A DNA stretch of 64,000 nucleotides from contig NZ_LT906480.1 in NCBI RefSeq assembly GCF_900186865.1, positions 1,878,001 to 1,942,000 of the forward strand. Reading direction: 5' to 3'. Position 1 is the first letter of the stretch. Each line of letters starts with the position of its first letter. The notes under the pieces were generated by a model that was not told where the DNA came from, made no database searches, and saw nothing but the letters and a program-made list of their open reading frames with translations. The DNA comes from Stenotrophomonas maltophilia. GTDB taxonomy: Bacteria > Pseudomonadota > Gammaproteobacteria > Xanthomonadales > Xanthomonadaceae. Positions 55,623 to 64,000 of the stretch are shown piece by piece. A program made the position numbers and the translations under genes.

Positions 55623-57383
55623 ATGCAACAGCTGGACAACTACCTGCGATCACCCCAACCCGGCTATGCCATATTGATCTCAGGGGACTGGGGGGTTGGG
55701 AAGTCCTATAAATGGAGTCGCTACGCTGCGGAGCTAACGGATCGCTCGCCCATCACTATCTCTGCTGCGGGTCTGGAGTCGTTGGAGGATCTGGAGCGGG
55801 CCTTGCTCCAAGCATCCATCACCATGGCAGTTCCTGGCGTGGTTGCTGAAGTGGGGTCAGTGCTTGGAAAGGCGCTGCTTCGCGTGGCAAAGATTGAGCC
55901 AAAAGATATCACTTGGCGAGCAGAGCTCACACGTGACAAGACCGTGGTCTGCATCGATGATGTCGAGCGCTTTGCAGGTCCTTTCAGTGTCCTATTCGGG
56001 TTCGTCGTCAACCTCATCGACAGCAGTGGCGTTCATTGTCTGCTGATTGCCGACGAAGTTCGTGCGGGCGAGAACTTCAAAAATTTTGGAAGGTATAAAG
56101 AGCGTATCGTCGGTGCCACCATCCACGTGGAGCCTGATCTGCTGGCGTTCTGCCAACTGACGATCAATGGCATTGCGGAGGATGGTGTGCGTCGGATCGT
56201 TGGTGGAGGTCTCTCGGAAATCATCAGTCTCATCGAGAGCGCTCGCGTCACCAACTTGCGAACCGTCAGAACGGTGATAGTCGAATTGAAGCGGCTGGCG
56301 GAAGCGCTTCCAAAAGATGCGCTGGATCAGATTTTCAACAGTCCCCTGCCCAGCGCGGTGTTCTTCTGGACAGTTGCCCTCGCGCGCGATGCCAATGGCC
56401 GCGAGCTTGTCAGGAAGGTCTTTTCGACCGATCAGGTGGGCATCATGCTTGCCCTTCACGACGTAATGAAGGAGAAGGGACAGGCCACCGAAGACGAGAC
56501 AGCCTCCCTAGCATCCACGTTGGAGCGGCTTGGACTGTCCGCAGCTGTCCACAGCTGGCCTGCGTCACAAGAGTTCATCGATCACATGCGTGGGTCGGTG
56601 GGCGTCGACTACCAAGTGCTTGCCGCCCAGTTTGGGCTCATCCCGGAGCTTCGTTCTTATGATCCGCTCATGATGATCGGAGACTATGCGTCCGCCACCG
56701 ATGAGCAGATTCAGGCGGCTATAGGTCACGCACAGGCCGAACTGGAGGCGGGTGGAGAGGATGGAAAAGCAATTAAATTGTCTCGCATCTTAAGCATCTA
56801 TCGAAGCTTGTACTTCCTCGGCTTCAAAGGTGTATTCGTCCAGACGCAGGAAGAGTGGACCCAGACGGTGCTTCGGAGGCTGGATTACTATCTGAGCGCA
56901 CCTGACCTCATCGACTGCGATGGTTATGAAGTCTGGCCGGACGACTACAGCGCTGAAGAGAGGGAGGTCATTAGTAAGTGTGACGAGATCGTAGAGATCG
57001 CCCGAAAGCATGCCAAAGTCGTGGCGAGCACGATTGCACTTTCCTGGATTTTCAGCGGGGAAGGCGTGGCGCCCAATACAAGCGGCACGCCTGTGTTCAG
57101 TTCCGCACCGCCGCCGGAGGACTTCCTGGCAAAGCTTCGAGAAAGCGGTATCGCGGCTGTCATCCGCCTGAACAAAGTATTTCGGATGCGGCTCAGTGTC
57201 ACCAACTCGCCTGATTACGTGGGTGGGGATAGAGCCTACGCCCAGCAGCTCATAACCTGCATCGAGCGGAGTGTTCCTTCTCAACGCCCAATGTCATTGC
57301 TTGATGCGGAAATCAAGCAAGCAACTACCTACCTCCGCTCCTTCGTCCAATACGTCGATAGGTATGAGTGCCCATCCGCATAG
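55623..57383 (+). CDS. KAP-family P-loop NTPase
   Basis: A 586-aa protein with Walker A ISGDWGVGKS (residues 19-28) and Walker B KTVVCIDDVERFAG (D112-D113), as in KAP-type STAND-like NTPases. No membrane segments are evident, although classic KAP proteins have some inserted in the P-loop domain. The following 450 residues are mostly helical with no known domain (VRRIVGGGLSEIISLIESAR...). An AAGGA ribosome site lies 9 bp upstream. KAP NTPases are frequent in phage-defence loci. It stands next to an H-NS-type gene and a second integrase. Function is unknown. Confidence 0.8.
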   Translation: MQQLDNYLRSPQPGYAILISGDWGVGKSYKWSRYAAELTDRSPITISAAGLESLEDLERALLQASITMAVPGVVAEVGSVLGKALLRVAKIEPKDITWRAELTRDKTVVCIDDVERFAGPFSVLFGFVVNLIDSSGVHCLLIADEVRAGENFKNFGRYKERIVGATIHVEPDLLAFCQLTINGIAEDGVRRIVGGGLSEIISLIESARVTNLRTVRTVIVELKRLAEALPKDALDQIFNSPLPSAVFFWTVALARDANGRELVRKVFSTDQVGIMLALHDVMKEKGQATEDETASLASTLERLGLSAAVHSWPASQEFIDHMRGSVGVDYQVLAAQFGLIPELRSYDPLMMIGDYASATDEQIQAAIGHAQAELEAGGEDGKAIKLSRILSIYRSLYFLGFKGVFVQTQEEWTQTVLRRLDYYLSAPDLIDCDGYEVWPDDYSAEEREVISKCDEIVEIARKHAKVVASTIALSWIFSGEGVAPNTSGTPVFSSAPPPEDFLAKLRESGIAAVIRLNKVFRMRLSVTNSPDYVGGDRAYAQQLITCIERSVPSQRPMSLLDAEIKQATTYLRSFVQYVDRYECPSA

Positions 57384-57491
57384 ACTCGCTAGGCTTCGGA
57401 AAACCCCGCGAAACTTCCTCGTTGCCTTCTAGGGCCCTGATGCTCATTCGTGTCCGCGCAGTCACGTAGCTTTAGTCTATCGAGCGAAGGC

Positions 57492-57836
57492 TCATTTGAT
57501 GAGAAATTCGCTGGGCTCCTTCCCCTTCTGGATCAGCGAAGCCAGCCACCTCGGTTGGCGGCCACGGCCGGACCACGTTTTGCTAGGGTTGGCCGGATTG
57601 CGGTACTTCGGGGCGACCTTGCCGTCGGTGCGCTTCTTGGATGCCTCTGAAGAGGTCGTTGAAACCGCGCCGTAAAGCTCCTCTATCGTGTAACCATGAT
57701 CTTTGACGTATTTGTTGATCTTGGCTCGCATAGCCGCAGCTTTGGGCCGAGTCAGCACTTTGGTTTGCTGCTTTTCTGCCTGAGTGATCAGGGCTTTGAG
57801 TTCTTTGGCCGACAGGCCGCTGACATCGATGGTCAT
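57492..57836 (-). CDS. H-NS-type histone-like nucleoid protein
   Basis: A 114-aa protein with an N-terminal coiled-coil region (DVSGLSAKELKALITQAEKQ...MRAKINKYVKDHGY) and a C-terminal H-NS DNA-binding domain. That domain contains KYRNPANPSKTWSGRGRQPR with the loop that inserts into AT-rich minor grooves. H-NS proteins silence horizontally acquired, AT-richer genes, so an island-encoded copy may control the island itself. The end of a second copy lies broken at 44223-44302. It is between the KAP NTPase and the second integrase. Confidence 0.92.
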   Translation of the reverse strand: MTIDVSGLSAKELKALITQAEKQQTKVLTRPKAAAMRAKINKYVKDHGYTIEELYGAVSTTSSEASKKRTDGKVAPKYRNPANPSKTWSGRGRQPRWLASLIQKGKEPSEFLIK

Positions 57837-57956
57837 CTGTTTGATCCGAGCGGTGAGGGCTTTAGGGTAATTCCAAATGGAATCCGATGCGAATGCTCGC
57901 AGGGGCGCCCAAGCTCTCCTTCAATATTCGGTAGGGCCCAGGCAACAGCCGCCGAT

Positions 57957-59354
57957 CTACGGGTAGAACTTGTCTGGATCGCTTAGTTGTTTCGCGAACT
58001 GACCTCTCTGGTAGATCGGCAATTCGACCGGTGGCGCGTAGCGACTCAGGAGATCGATCTGCTTCCTTCTGGCGAGTTCTGGTTTCTTGTGGAAGTAGGC
58101 CTCATGCAGCACCGGCACCTTCTTGCTGATGCTGTGGCCCGTCAGCAAGGCAATGTCCTCGTCGGGAATTCCTTTGTGATGGAGCTCCGTGGCGATGGTG
58201 TGCCGAAACGCGTGTAGCCCAATACCCTTCCCGAAACCTAGGCTCTTCAGGTATGTGCTGAACTGGTTGAGGGCGGCTTGGCTGTAACGCTGGTTCGACT
58301 CACCCGTCTTGCGGTTCACGCCGGCGGTCAGGTGTGGGAACAACCGGGGATGACCGCATGCCCGGATATCGGCCACGAAATCGAGGAAGCCCGCATTGAG
58401 CACTGGGGTGGGGATGGGGAGGGTGCGAATGGCTGCCTTCCCTTTCAGGCGCTGACGGCTTCGGTTGCGGGTCTTGTGCGCCAGGTCGGGATCGACGGTC
58501 TTCTGGATCCGGATGCACCAGACGCCGGCTTCTTGCACCACGTCCGCCAGTTTGAGCTGGGCGATCTCGTTGATGCGCGCTCCCGTGCAGAGGCCGAGGA
58601 TGGGAAGCCACCAGCGGTGGGGGTACTTGCTAGCCCATGGGACATATGTCCCATGGTCGAAGATGCGCTTGAGTTCTGCATCGTCAAACAGGCGCTCGGG
58701 CTTGTTCGGATCCACGACCAAGTCCTTCTTGATCTCGTCGAAGGCGACCATCGGTGAGGCACCGATGGCCTTGGATTTCTCAAGCTTCTTGAAGAAGGTC
58801 GATAGGAAGCGCCGGTGTTTCTCAAGCGTGGCGGGGGCCGGTGGGGCCACGTTGAGTTGCCTTCCACGCGCGACCGCTTGGTCGTAGGTAAACCTGCGGT
58901 ACTCTGGGTCGGACAGCAGACGGTCTGGGGCCCAGCGAATGAGGTCCCATAGCTTGTAGATGTGAGCGTGGTCGATGCGGGTGACCGGTATGTCCCCGCA
59001 CGTCATTAGAAGCAGCCGTAGGGTGCGAGAGGTCGCCTCGACGGTCTCTCTGGCCAGGCAGCTGTAGTCGCCGCGATTGCGGATGTAGTCGTCAATCTCT
59101 ACGGAGAGCGAGCGCCCGGGTGTGCCCGCCGGCAGCGGCTCGGGATACCGTGTGCCGTTCTTCGTCGAACGTGCGCGGCGGGTGCGTTCATAGGCGGCAT
59201 TGAGAATCTCTTGGGCCTGGATCGCGGCCTCTCGGCTGGTGATCACCAATTTTCCGATGCTGAGCCTGCCGATCCGGATATCGGACATCTCCAGCGAGCC
59301 GCTGGGATCGTCCAGATAGGATTGGAGGGGGCTTGAGGGTTGAGCCAGGCGCAT
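57957..59354 (-). CDS. Tyrosine recombinase (second integrase)
   Basis: A 465-aa site-specific recombinase unlike the first in sequence and on the other strand. Catalytic residues: Arg in LGLCTGARINEIAQLK, His-x-x-Arg in GLHAFRHTIATELH, a TGHS motif, and Tyr in VPVLHEAYFHK. The N-terminal half has a SAM-like core-binding domain (IDDYIRNRGDYSCLARETVE). Start: ATG 59354 with GGAAG 6 bp before; a TTG at 59411 would give a longer form. It suggests that a second mobile unit makes up or ends in this part of the island. Confidence 0.88.
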   Translation of the reverse strand: MRLAQPSSPLQSYLDDPSGSLEMSDIRIGRLSIGKLVITSREAAIQAQEILNAAYERTRRARSTKNGTRYPEPLPAGTPGRSLSVEIDDYIRNRGDYSCLARETVEATSRTLRLLLMTCGDIPVTRIDHAHIYKLWDLIRWAPDRLLSDPEYRRFTYDQAVARGRQLNVAPPAPATLEKHRRFLSTFFKKLEKSKAIGASPMVAFDEIKKDLVVDPNKPERLFDDAELKRIFDHGTYVPWASKYPHRWWLPILGLCTGARINEIAQLKLADVVQEAGVWCIRIQKTVDPDLAHKTRNRSRQRLKGKAAIRTLPIPTPVLNAGFLDFVADIRACGHPRLFPHLTAGVNRKTGESNQRYSQAALNQFSTYLKSLGFGKGIGLHAFRHTIATELHHKGIPDEDIALLTGHSISKKVPVLHEAYFHKKPELARRKQIDLLSRYAPPVELPIYQRGQFAKQLSDPDKFYP

Positions 59355-59684
59355 TGAGGGCTTCCATCGTTTCGATGGAAGTACAGATAAAGCAGCCTCA
59401 GCAATCGTCAATGGAAATAGGTCGGTCGCGTGCCGACCGTAGGCATCTATTGTGAGTGCCCATTAATGCTTCTTCAGGAAAAGAAAATTACGCAGGAATT
59501 GGAGGGATTCAATCCTTGAAAATCAATGGCTTGGCTGGATAAAGATTATGTCGAATCGCAGTCATTACGGTACTGTTTAATTTCTATAAGCTAACAGCGC
59601 CCTTTGGGTTGTTATGTTAGTTCTGTACGGCTGATAAACGTTGCGGAGAATTGAGGGCTGAGAACTCACTTTGGAGGCGGAGCT
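59355..59684. other. Intergenic, 330 bp, AT-rich
   Basis: Upstream region of the second integrase (minus) and of the gene at 59685 (plus). Clearly AT-rich around 59460-59630, consistent with divergent promoters, H-NS binding or a recombination site. No gene and no clear attachment repeat was identified. Confidence 0.5.
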
Positions 59685-60173
59685 GTGGCGCAACGGGTCT
59701 GTCCATTGTTAGTAATTGCGATCCTCTTCGCGCCGCTGGGAGCCAGCGGTGCGACGCCCACTGAGCCCGAGCTGCGCGGTGAGCTCCTGCGGATGAAGGA
59801 TGCCGGTCAGGCGGTGCGGGACCTCTCACTGACTGCCGAGGGCGAGGAGAGGGTGCACAGTGCCGTCGATGCGGTGCACACCGCTCGGCTGAAGTCCACC
59901 GTTGCGGCCCGTGGCTGGCCGACCGGGGCGCAAGTGGGCCAAGACGGGGCGGACGCGGCCTGTCTGCTGGCCCAGCATTCCGACAAGGCCCCGGCGCTCC
60001 AGCGCTCTCTTGCGGAAGCCATGGAGCCCTTGGTAGCGACCGGGCAGGTCAAAGCGTCCAGTTACGCCTACCTTTGGGACCACACCAACGACCCCCAACG
60101 CTATGGAACGCAGGGGCGTTGTGCGGATATGGGGCATTGGGAGTACTGCTTGGCGGCTCTTCGGGCATGGTGA
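59685..60173 (+). CDS. Secreted DUF6624-type protein
   Basis: A 162-aa protein from a GTG start with GGAGG 10 bp upstream. The N-terminus MAQRVCPLLVIAILFAPLGA is a signal peptide ending near ASG-A. The mature part shows RVHSAVDAVHTARLKSTVAA, then RGWPTGAQVGQDGADAACLL, AQHSDKAPALQRSLAEAMEP and LWDHTNDPQRYGTQGRC. The 'GWP...vG..gA.aa.ll.QH....p..Q' and 'D.......QrYGTQ' motifs match the DUF6624 family. Function is unknown; the conserved His and Gln could be catalytic. The motif comparison is from memory. Confidence 0.75.
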   Translation: MAQRVCPLLVIAILFAPLGASGATPTEPELRGELLRMKDAGQAVRDLSLTAEGEERVHSAVDAVHTARLKSTVAARGWPTGAQVGQDGADAACLLAQHSDKAPALQRSLAEAMEPLVATGQVKASSYAYLWDHTNDPQRYGTQGRCADMGHWEYCLAALRAW

Positions 60174-60209
60174 GGTGGTAGAGGGCTAAAGCTCTTCATC
60201 TCCCAACAG

Positions 60210-60386
60210 GTGAATCGAGGAGAGGGCAAGCGCCTATTCATCGAACCCCGAGAAGTCTGGTCCCTGGACTTCGCGGGAGGATCCGCCCTGATGACTTGGG
60301 TCTACCATCCATCGTGGAACGTAGACACGTGCCAGGATCGGGCGCGTGCGCTGCGCCACCTCATCTCACTTGCGAAACAGAACTGA
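60210..60386 (+). CDS. Short ORF, 58 aa
   Basis: From a GTG at 60210 the frame reads VNRGEGKRLFIEPREVWSLD, then FAGGSALMTWVYHPSWNVDT and ARALRHLISLAKQN. The composition is protein-like, with conserved-looking Trp and Tyr. There is no strong ribosome site, so the start is uncertain. It follows the DUF6624-type gene by 36 bp and may be co-transcribed. Confidence 0.4.
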   Translation: MNRGEGKRLFIEPREVWSLDFAGGSALMTWVYHPSWNVDTCQDRARALRHLISLAKQN

Positions 60387-60533
60387 GGCTGTCGGGCCTC
60401 CCTGGGCAGAATGGGAGAGGGCAGGCAACGGCAATCGCGAGCGAATTATTTTATCTCGTTAGGCTGTATTGACAGTCGTGGCGCGATGTTGCAGCTTTGT
60501 ATGGCCGTTCCCTCTCAATGAAGGAGTCAAGTT

Positions 60534-60665
60534 ATGTCGATTAAGCCTGGACCGAAGCCTATAGCTCCATCCACCGGCGAGCCGGATAAGCGTCGGCGGG
60601 ATAACAAGGATACCCCCGGGAATACCCCTGGCTTGAAGCCTCACAAGCATAAGCCCGGCAAGTGA
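60534..60665 (+). CDS. Very small basic, proline-rich protein (43 aa)
   Basis: AAGGAG lies 8 bp before the ATG. The protein MSIKPGPKPIAPSTGEPDKR ends with GLKPHKHKPGK. It is lysine- and proline-rich with no hydrophobic part, so unstructured and possibly nucleic-acid- or protein-binding. The strong ribosome site is the main support. Confidence 0.5.
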   Translation: MSIKPGPKPIAPSTGEPDKRRRDNKDTPGNTPGLKPHKHKPGK

Positions 60666-61114
60666 CTTAAAGCGGATTGGTTGTCGGCGGCAGGGATCAA
60701 AAGAGCTGAAGTGCGACACTGGCCGACACCACTATGGCGCCGGCCTTCGTCGCTATTGCCTGTTGCTGAAGTAATCGGTTTGGATATGCGCGGAAGCAAT
60801 TGGCACTCTTGTCGTGTGGCGGCAAGCGGAGGGGCGATGTCTTCACCTGCCCTGAGAGTGCACAGCCGACTGTTATGGTGAGGATGAAATCGCCGAAATC
60901 CTGACAAAAGACTGCTGGTTTCTGGTTGGAATGCTCGGCGTATTGGATAGCCAAGACGATCCTGGAGTTCCAGACACCAGGGCGGCGTGCCCTGGTGTGT
61001 GGGGAGTCTGTTGGAAGGTGAAGGGCGGCATACTGCGCGCTCAGCGAACGCTCAACCCCATTGGCGGAAAAGAGGTCTTGCCGACGGGGTTGAGCAGCCT
61101 GCGTAAACGACTAC
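60666..61114. other. Intergenic, 449 bp
   Basis: No convincing gene. A perfect hairpin, ACACCAGGG / CCCTGGTGT with a 7-nt loop, lies at 60974-60998. Short frames at 60681-60881 and 60931-61146 lack ribosome sites and protein-like composition. Confidence 0.45.
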
Positions 61115-61675
61115 TTACATCCTGCGCAGACGAGATGGTGCCATAGGCTTGAGTCCTTCAACCCACCTGTCGAAAATGAGCGCAGCAAGAACTTTATGGT
61201 TAAGCCTCTCGGATTCGCCGGGGGAGCGAACCTTGACGCTGATGTCTAGGTTGGCGCTAAGTTGCTGTTCCAGCTCAGGCAGCCGTGACGCATGCTTGCT
61301 GAGCTGTTTTTGATGAGTAGCGAGCAACACTGCTATATCAAGGTATAGCTGTTGCAGATAGATCAATCGGTCTTGCGTTGCTGCTGCCTTAATGGCGGAC
61401 TTCGGCGTGGTCGCCTCGCCCCAGAAGAGGCCACCGCCATTGATGACTTTGCTGATGTGGTCAATGAGCCATCCCCCTCCAGCGACTGCGCCCGTCGCCA
61501 GAAGGCCTCCGACGACGTCGATTATAGCTTTCTCCAGAACTTTCTTTGCCCAGGCTTTCCGTGTCTGAGCTGCATTGGCTGGGGACTCGCTGCCGGTTGC
61601 TTCGGCTGGCTTCTTAGTCTGCTTCTTCGCGGAGGTCTTGTTGCTCGAAGATCTATTTTGGCCTTCTTTCGCCAT
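61115..61675 (-). CDS. Hypothetical protein with basic start and possible membrane helix
   Basis: A 186-aa protein behind an AAAGGACGAG ribosome site. The first 35 residues are Lys/Ser/Thr-rich (KTSAKKQTKKPAEATGSESP). A hydrophobic, glycine-rich segment follows (IIDVVGGLLATGAVAGGGWL), then a helical region (LIYLQQLYLDIAVLLATHQK, LPELEQQLSANLDISVKVRS). The end is polar (RWVEGLKPMAPSRLRRM). No family is known. It lies downstream of the Lhr-like helicase on the same strand with a 182-bp gap. Confidence 0.6.
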   Translation of the reverse strand: MAKEGQNRSSSNKTSAKKQTKKPAEATGSESPANAAQTRKAWAKKVLEKAIIDVVGGLLATGAVAGGGWLIDHISKVINGGGLFWGEATTPKSAIKAAATQDRLIYLQQLYLDIAVLLATHQKQLSKHASRLPELEQQLSANLDISVKVRSPGESERLNHKVLAALIFDRWVEGLKPMAPSRLRRM

Positions 61676-61857
61676 TTTGCTCGTCCTTTTAAAGGAGACT
61701 CTGTATTGGTGTGTGGGGTTCAATAAATAATATACAAAGCAAGGGGCGATAGCCGATGCCGGCCATCTTCAGTAATCCGGTTAATTCGAATGAGACAACG
61801 AGGCTACAGCCTCACTCGGAGATGGCATCAGCCCTGGACTGGTCACAACATGGTGGA

Positions 61858-64000
61858 CTACCCGAACGCGCCCACGAGCCAATCGGTAGCCCCTTCCAAG
61901 TCTAGCTTCATTGACGCGTAGGAGCGTCTGAGAAGGCGCGAGGGAAGGAAGCTATCCCATTTTTGTGTGATCAAGTTGTTCGCAGATTGGAGAAGGGTCT
62001 CCGGGGAGGGCAATGGCATCTTCGCCACCCGCCCGAGTACCTTTATCACATCATCGAGACTCCTTGCTCCCTTGGAAATTTCCACGCCCAGCCTACCGGC
62101 CTGAGAAGTGAATCCCTGGGCGTTCAGGAGGCAGGCGATGGCTTCATTTGCGGAGTCTCCCAGCCATGTCAGCAGCAAGGCATCGCTGCCTTGGTCGAGG
62201 AGAACCTTGCCGTCCAGGCGCAATTGACGGTAGGCGCTTTGCGCCTCCTGCAGGAAGCGAGAAGCAGTGGGGTCCAGGAAGTCTGGCTTTATCTCCTGCT
62301 GATACAGTCCACGCATCTTTTGACGGACCTGGGTGTGGACCTGCCCGCCCGTTCCATTGAAAAGAGGCGGGGTGCCGCCTTTCGCCGCGGCCACGTAGAT
62401 CGTTTTTTGGGCGTCATCGATCTGCTCGACGAGCCAAGTGCGACCGCCAAACAAGATACGCTGGCCGACGGTCACCAGTTGGGACACGGGGAGCGTGCCT
62501 AGTGCCTTGCCGGCGGCCACGATCCGGAACTCTTCGTCGACGTTGAAAGCGGCGTAGAAGGTGTAATGGTTGACCAACTTGTCGCCGACCGGGCCGTGGA
62601 GCAGCAAGCCGGAGCCGTCTTGAATCAGAACCTGTTCTTGGCCAAGGTGGCGAAGCAGCTCTGCGAACGCGTCTTGGGACAGCCCGTGGAACGGTCCCTG
62701 GTTTGCGCAGAGCAGCTGATAGGCTTGGGCTGCCTTGAGTCCGCCGTACTGGGCAATGGAGGAGAGCAACTGCTGAATCAGCGTCGAGAGGTGTAGCCCG
62801 TTGACCGAAGGCGGTTCAAACCACCTCTCCAGCAGCAGCATGACGCTCGCAGTGGACTGAACTGTGTCCAGTCGAAGCCTTGTCTTCAACGTCGACTCAG
62901 CGTCGATTGCATCCTCGATAACGTAGCCGCGCAACACTGCTGGCTCTCCAGGACGGCGCCCGGAGCGACCAAGGCGTTGGCGAAGGCTGGCCACGGAAGG
63001 TGGTGGGCCAATTTGCGCGATGCTTTTCACCGCTCCGATATCGATGCCCAGTTCCAGGGTGTTCGTGCAAATTGCGCTTGCTGAACGACCCTTTTGCTTC
63101 AGAGCCGCTTCTGTGTCCGTGCGTATTTCCTTGGACAGGCTCCCATGGTGTGGCCAGAACTCTCTCGGCCGGCCGTCCTGTTCGCTCAGCAGATTGAGGA
63201 GGTGGGTGTAGCGTTCAACTTCCCTTCGGCTGTTGGGGAAGATCAGATTGTTCGTCCCTGAAAGCACTCGGTAGAGGTGCTCGGCCACCGCCGTGGGAGC
63301 CACCGGATTCTCGTCGGATCCGCCGTCAGGTGTGGGTTGTTCGTAGCCCTTGATGATCAGTTGGAGATCATTTCCGGCTGATGAGGCGTTGACCAGCGCG
63401 GGGGCAGCCCCAACACCCGGGCGTAGGAAGGTCCCGGCGCTCGAAAAGTCGCCCAAGGTCGCTGACAGGCCCAGGCGGGGAGTTCGCCGCCGTAATAGCA
63501 CGTCGATCCGGTGCATCAACGATTGAAGCTGCTTTCCGCGCTCGCTTCCAATGAACGCATGGAGTTCGTCCACGACAACGTAGAGGAGCTTGGAGAACGC
63601 GGCGGCTACGGAGGTTCCGCGGTTGCAGAGCATCGCCTCCAAGGACTCCGGCGTGATCAGGAGCACGCCACGGGGGTGCTTAAAGAATCGCTGCTTGGTG
63701 GAGCCCGATATGTCTCCGTGCCAAGGCCACACGGGGACTTCAAGGTCCTCGCAAAGCCGCTGCAGCCGTTCAAACTGGTCGTTGATGAGCGCCTTTAGGG
63801 GGCTGATGTAGACAATCAGGCCCTCCTCGTCGGTGTTCAGAAGGCGCGTGAGCGCAGGAAGAAAGGCGGCCTCGGTTTTTCCCGAGGCGGTGCTGGCGGC
63901 GATGATCACGTCCCGGTCGGCGCTCAGGACGAGGGGGATCGCCAATTCCTGGACCTCACGCAGCGCCTCCCATTGTTCGATCCATAGGTAGCGCTGGATT
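61858..64000 (-). CDS. Lhr-like DEAD/DEAH-box helicase, 5' end beyond window
   Basis: The frame continues to the window edge without a start (…QWEALREVQELAIPLVLSAD), so at least 713 codons are seen. Superfamily 2 motifs: motif I ASTASGKTEAAFLPAL, Ia IVYISPLKALINDQFERL, II VVVDELHAFIG (DELH, as in Lhr), III LSATLGD, IV-VI NNLIFPNSRREVERY, ICTNTLELGIDIGAV and RQRLGRSGRRPG. The 250-residue C-terminal part has no recognised domain. Lhr-like helicases occur in several defence loci (for example BREX variants), but the partners lie outside the window. Confidence 0.88.
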   Translation of the reverse strand, partial: IQRYLWIEQWEALREVQELAIPLVLSADRDVIIAASTASGKTEAAFLPALTRLLNTDEEGLIVYISPLKALINDQFERLQRLCEDLEVPVWPWHGDISGSTKQRFFKHPRGVLLITPESLEAMLCNRGTSVAAAFSKLLYVVVDELHAFIGSERGKQLQSLMHRIDVLLRRRTPRLGLSATLGDFSSAGTFLRPGVGAAPALVNASSAGNDLQLIIKGYEQPTPDGGSDENPVAPTAVAEHLYRVLSGTNNLIFPNSRREVERYTHLLNLLSEQDGRPREFWPHHGSLSKEIRTDTEAALKQKGRSASAICTNTLELGIDIGAVKSIAQIGPPPSVASLRQRLGRSGRRPGEPAVLRGYVIEDAIDAESTLKTRLRLDTVQSTASVMLLLERWFEPPSVNGLHLSTLIQQLLSSIAQYGGLKAAQAYQLLCANQGPFHGLSQDAFAELLRHLGQEQVLIQDGSGLLLHGPVGDKLVNHYTFYAAFNVDEEFRIVAAGKALGTLPVSQLVTVGQRILFGGRTWLVEQIDDAQKTIYVAAAKGGTPPLFNGTGGQVHTQVRQKMRGLYQQEIKPDFLDPTASRFLQEAQSAYRQLRLDGKVLLDQGSDALLLTWLGDSANEAIACLLNAQGFTSQAGRLGVEISKGARSLDDVIKVLGRVAKMPLPSPETLLQSANNLITQKWDSFLPSRLLRRSYASMKLDLEGATDWLVGAFG

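Larger units (their letters stand above)
32100..64000. mobile_element. Genomic island integrated at tRNA-Ser (right end outside window)
   Basis: All DNA after the tRNA CCA end differs in character from the left half. An integrase comes first, followed by short operons on both strands, variable GC, few housekeeping genes, an IS3 element, a second integrase, a broken H-NS-type gene, and many defence-type proteins. SMAG repeats, frequent to the left, were not seen here. The left boundary is set by the tRNA-integrase junction. No repeat of the tRNA 3' end was found to the right, so the island is taken to continue past 64,000. It may consist of two or more islands side by side. Confidence 0.8.

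Noticed and set aside
59500-59525. GGAGGGATTCAATCC, which looks like part of a tRNA T arm and so a possible attachment site
   Set aside because: It matches the tRNA-Ser T arm at too few positions (TTCGAAT is replaced by ATTCAAT) and has no acceptor-stem match.
32100-64000. CRISPR arrays or cas genes
   Set aside because: No regularly spaced short direct repeats and no Cas-type proteins were seen in the island or elsewhere in the window.

Overview
The window is high-GC gammaproteobacterial DNA of the Xanthomonadaceae. The best fit is the Stenotrophomonas maltophilia complex, from the core gene order, GC-rich codon use, and many short GTAG-ended palindromes between genes that match the SMAG repeat family described in S. 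maltophilia. This placement is inferred from the sequence alone.

Positions 1-32,099 are conserved chromosome. In order they hold: a secreted S10 peptidase (cut by the window edge) and a GNAT acetyltransferase; parE on the minus strand; pyrG, kdsA, two small membrane proteins, eno, ftsB, ispD, ispF and truD as a compact plus-strand run; an Smr-domain gene; surE, pcm, a YqaA-type membrane protein and nlpD with no rpoS after it; a 149-bp tandem repeat grown out of the 3' end of nlpD; an Mth938-like gene and yhbY; rlmE and ftsH; a repeat-rich spacer; folP, miaA, hfq and hflX; pncC and a UbiB-family kinase gene; lexA (with an SOS box), recA, recX, alaS and csrA; and tRNA-Ser(GCU). The genes serve nucleotide, lipid A and isoprenoid precursor synthesis, cell division, RNA modification, proteolysis and the SOS response.

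From 32,100 to the right edge the DNA is a genomic island placed directly behind the tRNA-Ser gene. A tyrosine recombinase starts 83 bp after the tRNA CCA end. Base composition varies, strand changes are frequent, and many genes have no obvious family. A second tyrosine recombinase (57,957-59,354), a complete IS3-family element with a 4-bp target duplication, and a broken copy of an H-NS-type gene show that the island was built in several steps. Its right end is outside the window.

Most recognisable island genes look like anti-phage or conflict functions: a patatin-like phospholipase with an embedded membrane hairpin and an overlapping 82-aa partner; a three-gene operon of a HEPN/zinc-ribbon protein, an OLD-type ATPase-TOPRIM nuclease and a UvrD-like helicase (Gabija-like, with an extra gene); a 1,130-aa UvrD-like helicase with a nuclease-like insert and a zinc ribbon beside an HNH nuclease; a second HNH nuclease; a KAP-type P-loop NTPase; and an Lhr-like DEAD-box helicase running off the right edge. 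Between them lie lipoproteins and small membrane proteins of unknown role, an XRE regulator and an H-NS-like silencer. The HEPN + OLD + UvrD operon is the best candidate for an incompletely described system; the patatin pair is second.
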